A DNA stretch of 6,639 bases from NCBI GenBank assembly GCA_027371515.1, contig DAHXMX010000052.1, positions 1 to 6,639 of the forward strand, in the 5' to 3' direction. Position 1 is the stretch's first letter; every line of letters begins with the position of its first letter. This document shows, in pieces, positions 4,703 to 6,639 of the stretch. This DNA is from Neisseriaceae bacterium. Its GTDB lineage: Bacteria > Pseudomonadota > Gammaproteobacteria > Burkholderiales > UBA11063. Below the pieces are notes generated by a model. It did not search any database, was not told the DNA's origin, and saw nothing but the letters and a program-made list of their open reading frames with translations. A program made the translations under genes and the position numbers.

Positions 4703-6526
4703 ATGACACAAATTCATCCTAAATTGCGTGCTATAACTGAACGAATTATTAAGCGTAGCGCTAATACTCGAAAACAATATATGGACTTGATGAGGTCTTA
4801 TTATGGTAAGAAAGTAAGTCGTGAAAAATTAGCTTGTACTAATTTAGCGCATGCAGCTGCCGCAGAGGACGATACAGTTAAATTTCGTTTAAAACAAGTT
4901 GATAATCCAAATATTGGAATTGTGACTGCATATAATGATATGTTGTCTGCTCATCAACCGTATTATCGCTATCCAGAAATGTTAAAGAAGTCTATATTAT
5001 CAGTTGGCGCAACAGCGCAAGTAGCCGGCGGAGTACCTGCTATGTGCGATGGTGTTACTCAAGGTCAAATTGGTATGGAATTGTCTTTGTTTTCTCGTGA
5101 TGTAATTGCGATGTCAACAGCGATCAGTTTATCGCATAATGTATTTGATGGTGTGTTATGTTTAGGTATTTGTGATAAAATAGTACCAGGTCTTATGATT
5201 GGTGCGTTATCGTTTGGTTATTTACCAACTATATTTGTACCAGCAGGACCTATGCCAAGTGGTATATCAAATAAAGTGAAAGCTGAAACACGTAAGTTAT
5301 ATGCAGAAGGTAAAGTGGGTAAAGAAGCTTTACTTGAATCTGAAATGAAATCATATCATTCGGCAGGTACTTGTACTTTCTATGGTACCGCTAATAGTAA
5401 TCAAATGCTTATGGAATTTATGGGAGTACATATACCTGGTTCATCTTTTGTACATCCAAATACTCCACTTCGGGATAGTTTAAATGATTTTGCGGCTAAG
5501 CGTGTAGTTGAAATCACTAGTCAAAAGAATGAATATATTCCATTATGTGAAGTAATAACTGAAAAAAGTATTATTAATGCAATTATTGGGTTAATTGCTA
5601 CCGGTGGTTCAACTAATCATGCCATACATTTACCAGCAATAGCGCGTAGCTGTGGAGTAATTATTGACTGGGACGATTTCGCTGAATTGTCTACCATTAT
5701 TCCATTACTTGCTCGAGTATATCCTAATGGTACTGCAGATATTAATCAGTTTTATGAAGCTGGTGGAGTATCATATATTATTAGTCAGTTATTAAAAGGT
5801 GGCTTATTACATGATGATGTTATGACGAATATGGGGCATGGATTACATCGTTATACGACATTACCTCAATTGATAGATGGTAAGTTGGTTTTTAAAGAAG
5901 CAACAAATACCAATTCTGAAATAGTACGCCCAATTGAAGATCCATTTTCTGCAGATGGTGGATTAAAGTTATTAAAAGGTAATTTAGGTAGATCTATTAG
6001 TAAAATATCAGCAATTGCTCCTGAGCATCGTTATGTTAAAGCACCTACCGTTGTTTTTACTTCGCAAGCTGATATGAATCAAGCATATAAAGAGGGTAAA
6101 CTTAATAAAGATTGTGTTGTAGTTGTTCTATATCAAGGACCAAAAGCAAATGGGATGCCTGAGTTACACGGTTTGACACCGGCATTAACTTCACTCCAAG
6201 ATAAAGGCTATAGCGTTGGTTTATTAACAGATGGGCGTATGTCTGGTGCATCAGGTAAAATACCTAATGCCATTCATTTAACTCCAGAAGCGCTATCAGG
6301 CGGAAGAATTGCCAAAATTCGTGATGGTGATATTATTGAGCTAGACCTAAATAATGGTACATTAAATGTCTTAGTTGATGAAAATATCTTAGATAAGCGT
6401 GAAATATTACCGATTGATTTGTCTGCTAATGAGCATGGACTTGGACGTGAATTATTTGCCAATTTTAGAAAATCTGTTACTAGTTCAGAAGAAGGTGCTA
6501 TGTCTATTGTAAACCGTATATTGTAG
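4703..6526 (+). CDS. edd: 6-phosphogluconate dehydratase (Entner-Doudoroff pathway)
   Basis: This iron-sulfur enzyme of the IlvD/Edd family converts 6-phosphogluconate to 2-keto-3-deoxy-6-phosphogluconate, the committed step of the Entner-Doudoroff pathway. The length of 607 residues and end-to-end similarity to E. coli Edd (603 residues) separate it from dihydroxy-acid dehydratase IlvD and from sugar-acid dehydratases. Motifs are YNDMLSAHQPY at 77-87, GGVPAMCDGVTQGQ at 109-122 with C115, LGICDKIVPG at 154-163 with C157, and GTCTFYGTANSNQM from 222 with C224. C157 and C224 correspond to the cluster-binding cysteines of the family. ATGGSTNH in the middle, and GPKANGMPELH and DGRMSGASGK near the C-terminus, are also intact. 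The ATG follows AGGA at 4691-4694 by 8 nt. It starts 30 nt after fabG with no terminator between, so it is probably in the same operon. The aldolase gene eda, its usual partner, is not visible in the window. Confidence 0.97.
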   Translation: MTQIHPKLRAITERIIKRSANTRKQYMDLMRSYYGKKVSREKLACTNLAHAAAAEDDTVKFRLKQVDNPNIGIVTAYNDMLSAHQPYYRYPEMLKKSILSVGATAQVAGGVPAMCDGVTQGQIGMELSLFSRDVIAMSTAISLSHNVFDGVLCLGICDKIVPGLMIGALSFGYLPTIFVPAGPMPSGISNKVKAETRKLYAEGKVGKEALLESEMKSYHSAGTCTFYGTANSNQMLMEFMGVHIPGSSFVHPNTPLRDSLNDFAAKRVVEITSQKNEYIPLCEVITEKSIINAIIGLIATGGSTNHAIHLPAIARSCGVIIDWDDFAELSTIIPLLARVYPNGTADINQFYEAGGVSYIISQLLKGGLLHDDVMTNMGHGLHRYTTLPQLIDGKLVFKEATNTNSEIVRPIEDPFSADGGLKLLKGNLGRSISKISAIAPEHRYVKAPTVVFTSQADMNQAYKEGKLNKDCVVVVLYQGPKANGMPELHGLTPALTSLQDKGYSVGLLTDGRMSGASGKIPNAIHLTPEALSGGRIAKIRDGDIIELDLNNGTLNVLVDENILDKREILPIDLSANEHGLGRELFANFRKSVTSSEEGAMSIVNRIL

Positions 6527-6547
6527 AATCCCCCTTATTTATCCAAC

Positions 6548-6606
6548 ACGCCGTAAAACCTCTCCCTTCAGGGGGAGGATATAAGGCGTTAAGCTAGCGT
6601 AGCTAT
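6548..6606. repeat. Nested hairpin element (copy 2) after edd
   Basis: CCTCTCCC at 6559-6566 pairs with GGGGGAGG at 6571-6578 (one G-U pair as RNA) around the tetraloop TTCA. An outer stem ACGCC at 6548-6552 pairs with GGCGT at 6585-6589. A third small hairpin, AGCTA-GCG-TAGCT, occupies 6592-6604. AGGATATAAGGC at 6576-6587 and TAGCTAT at 6600-6606 repeat the layout seen after the yeiH-like gene, with 11 of 12 and 7 of 7 bases the same. A T-run at 6613-6618 lies 8 bases beyond the last stem, too far for a standard terminator, though the element may still end or stabilise the edd transcript. Confidence 0.55.
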
Positions 6607-6639
6607 TCTGGTGTTTTTTGTTGCTCAATGTATTGACGA

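Noticed and set aside
6274..6462. Minus-strand open frame of 62 codons inside edd
   Set aside because: It is antisense to conserved C-terminal edd sequence with no sign of its own start signals.

Overview
The window reads as chromosome of an AT-rich proteobacterium, roughly one third G+C by eye. The proteins resemble gamma- or betaproteobacterial families: YgaP, YeiH, FabD, FabG and an Entner-Doudoroff dehydratase (Edd). The species cannot be fixed from this. All five intact genes lie on the plus strand, mostly with good Shine-Dalgarno sites.

Layout. Positions 1-209 are very AT-rich. They hold no confident gene, only a possible frameshifted minus-strand tail leaving the window on the left. 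Positions 255-893 encode a bestrophin-like (UPF0187/YneE-type) membrane protein that lacks the N-terminal third of the family and is probably a decayed gene. Positions 951-1505 encode a YgaP-type membrane rhodanese. Positions 1594-2592 encode a YeiH/UPF0324 transporter, the 'putative sulfate exporter' family, with its own predicted promoter. Positions 2593-2988 are a 396-base intergenic region with a nested hairpin, an inverted repeat, a run of about 10-bp tandem repeats, a good sigma70-type promoter, a 14-bp perfect palindrome and a roughly 145-nt leader. Positions 2989-6526 hold fabD, fabG and edd with short gaps of 13 and 30 nt, which look like one operon. Positions 6527-6639 carry a second hairpin element that resembles the one after yeiH.

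How the genes fit together. The rhodanese and the YeiH transporter are plausibly a sulfur-handling pair, one moving sulfane sulfur at the membrane and one perhaps exporting a sulfur oxyanion. FabD loads malonyl groups onto acyl carrier protein, and FabG performs the first reduction of the fatty-acid elongation cycle. Edd makes 2-keto-3-deoxy-6-phosphogluconate, which leads to pyruvate and so, indirectly, to acetyl-CoA and malonyl-CoA. The usual fab neighbours (plsX, fabH upstream; acpP, fabF downstream) are absent, so the fab cluster is split here and joined to a sugar-catabolic gene.

I found no clear new multi-gene defence, mobile or biosynthetic system. The least explained DNA is the 2593-2988 intergenic region and the hairpin element shared between the 3' flanks of yeiH and edd.
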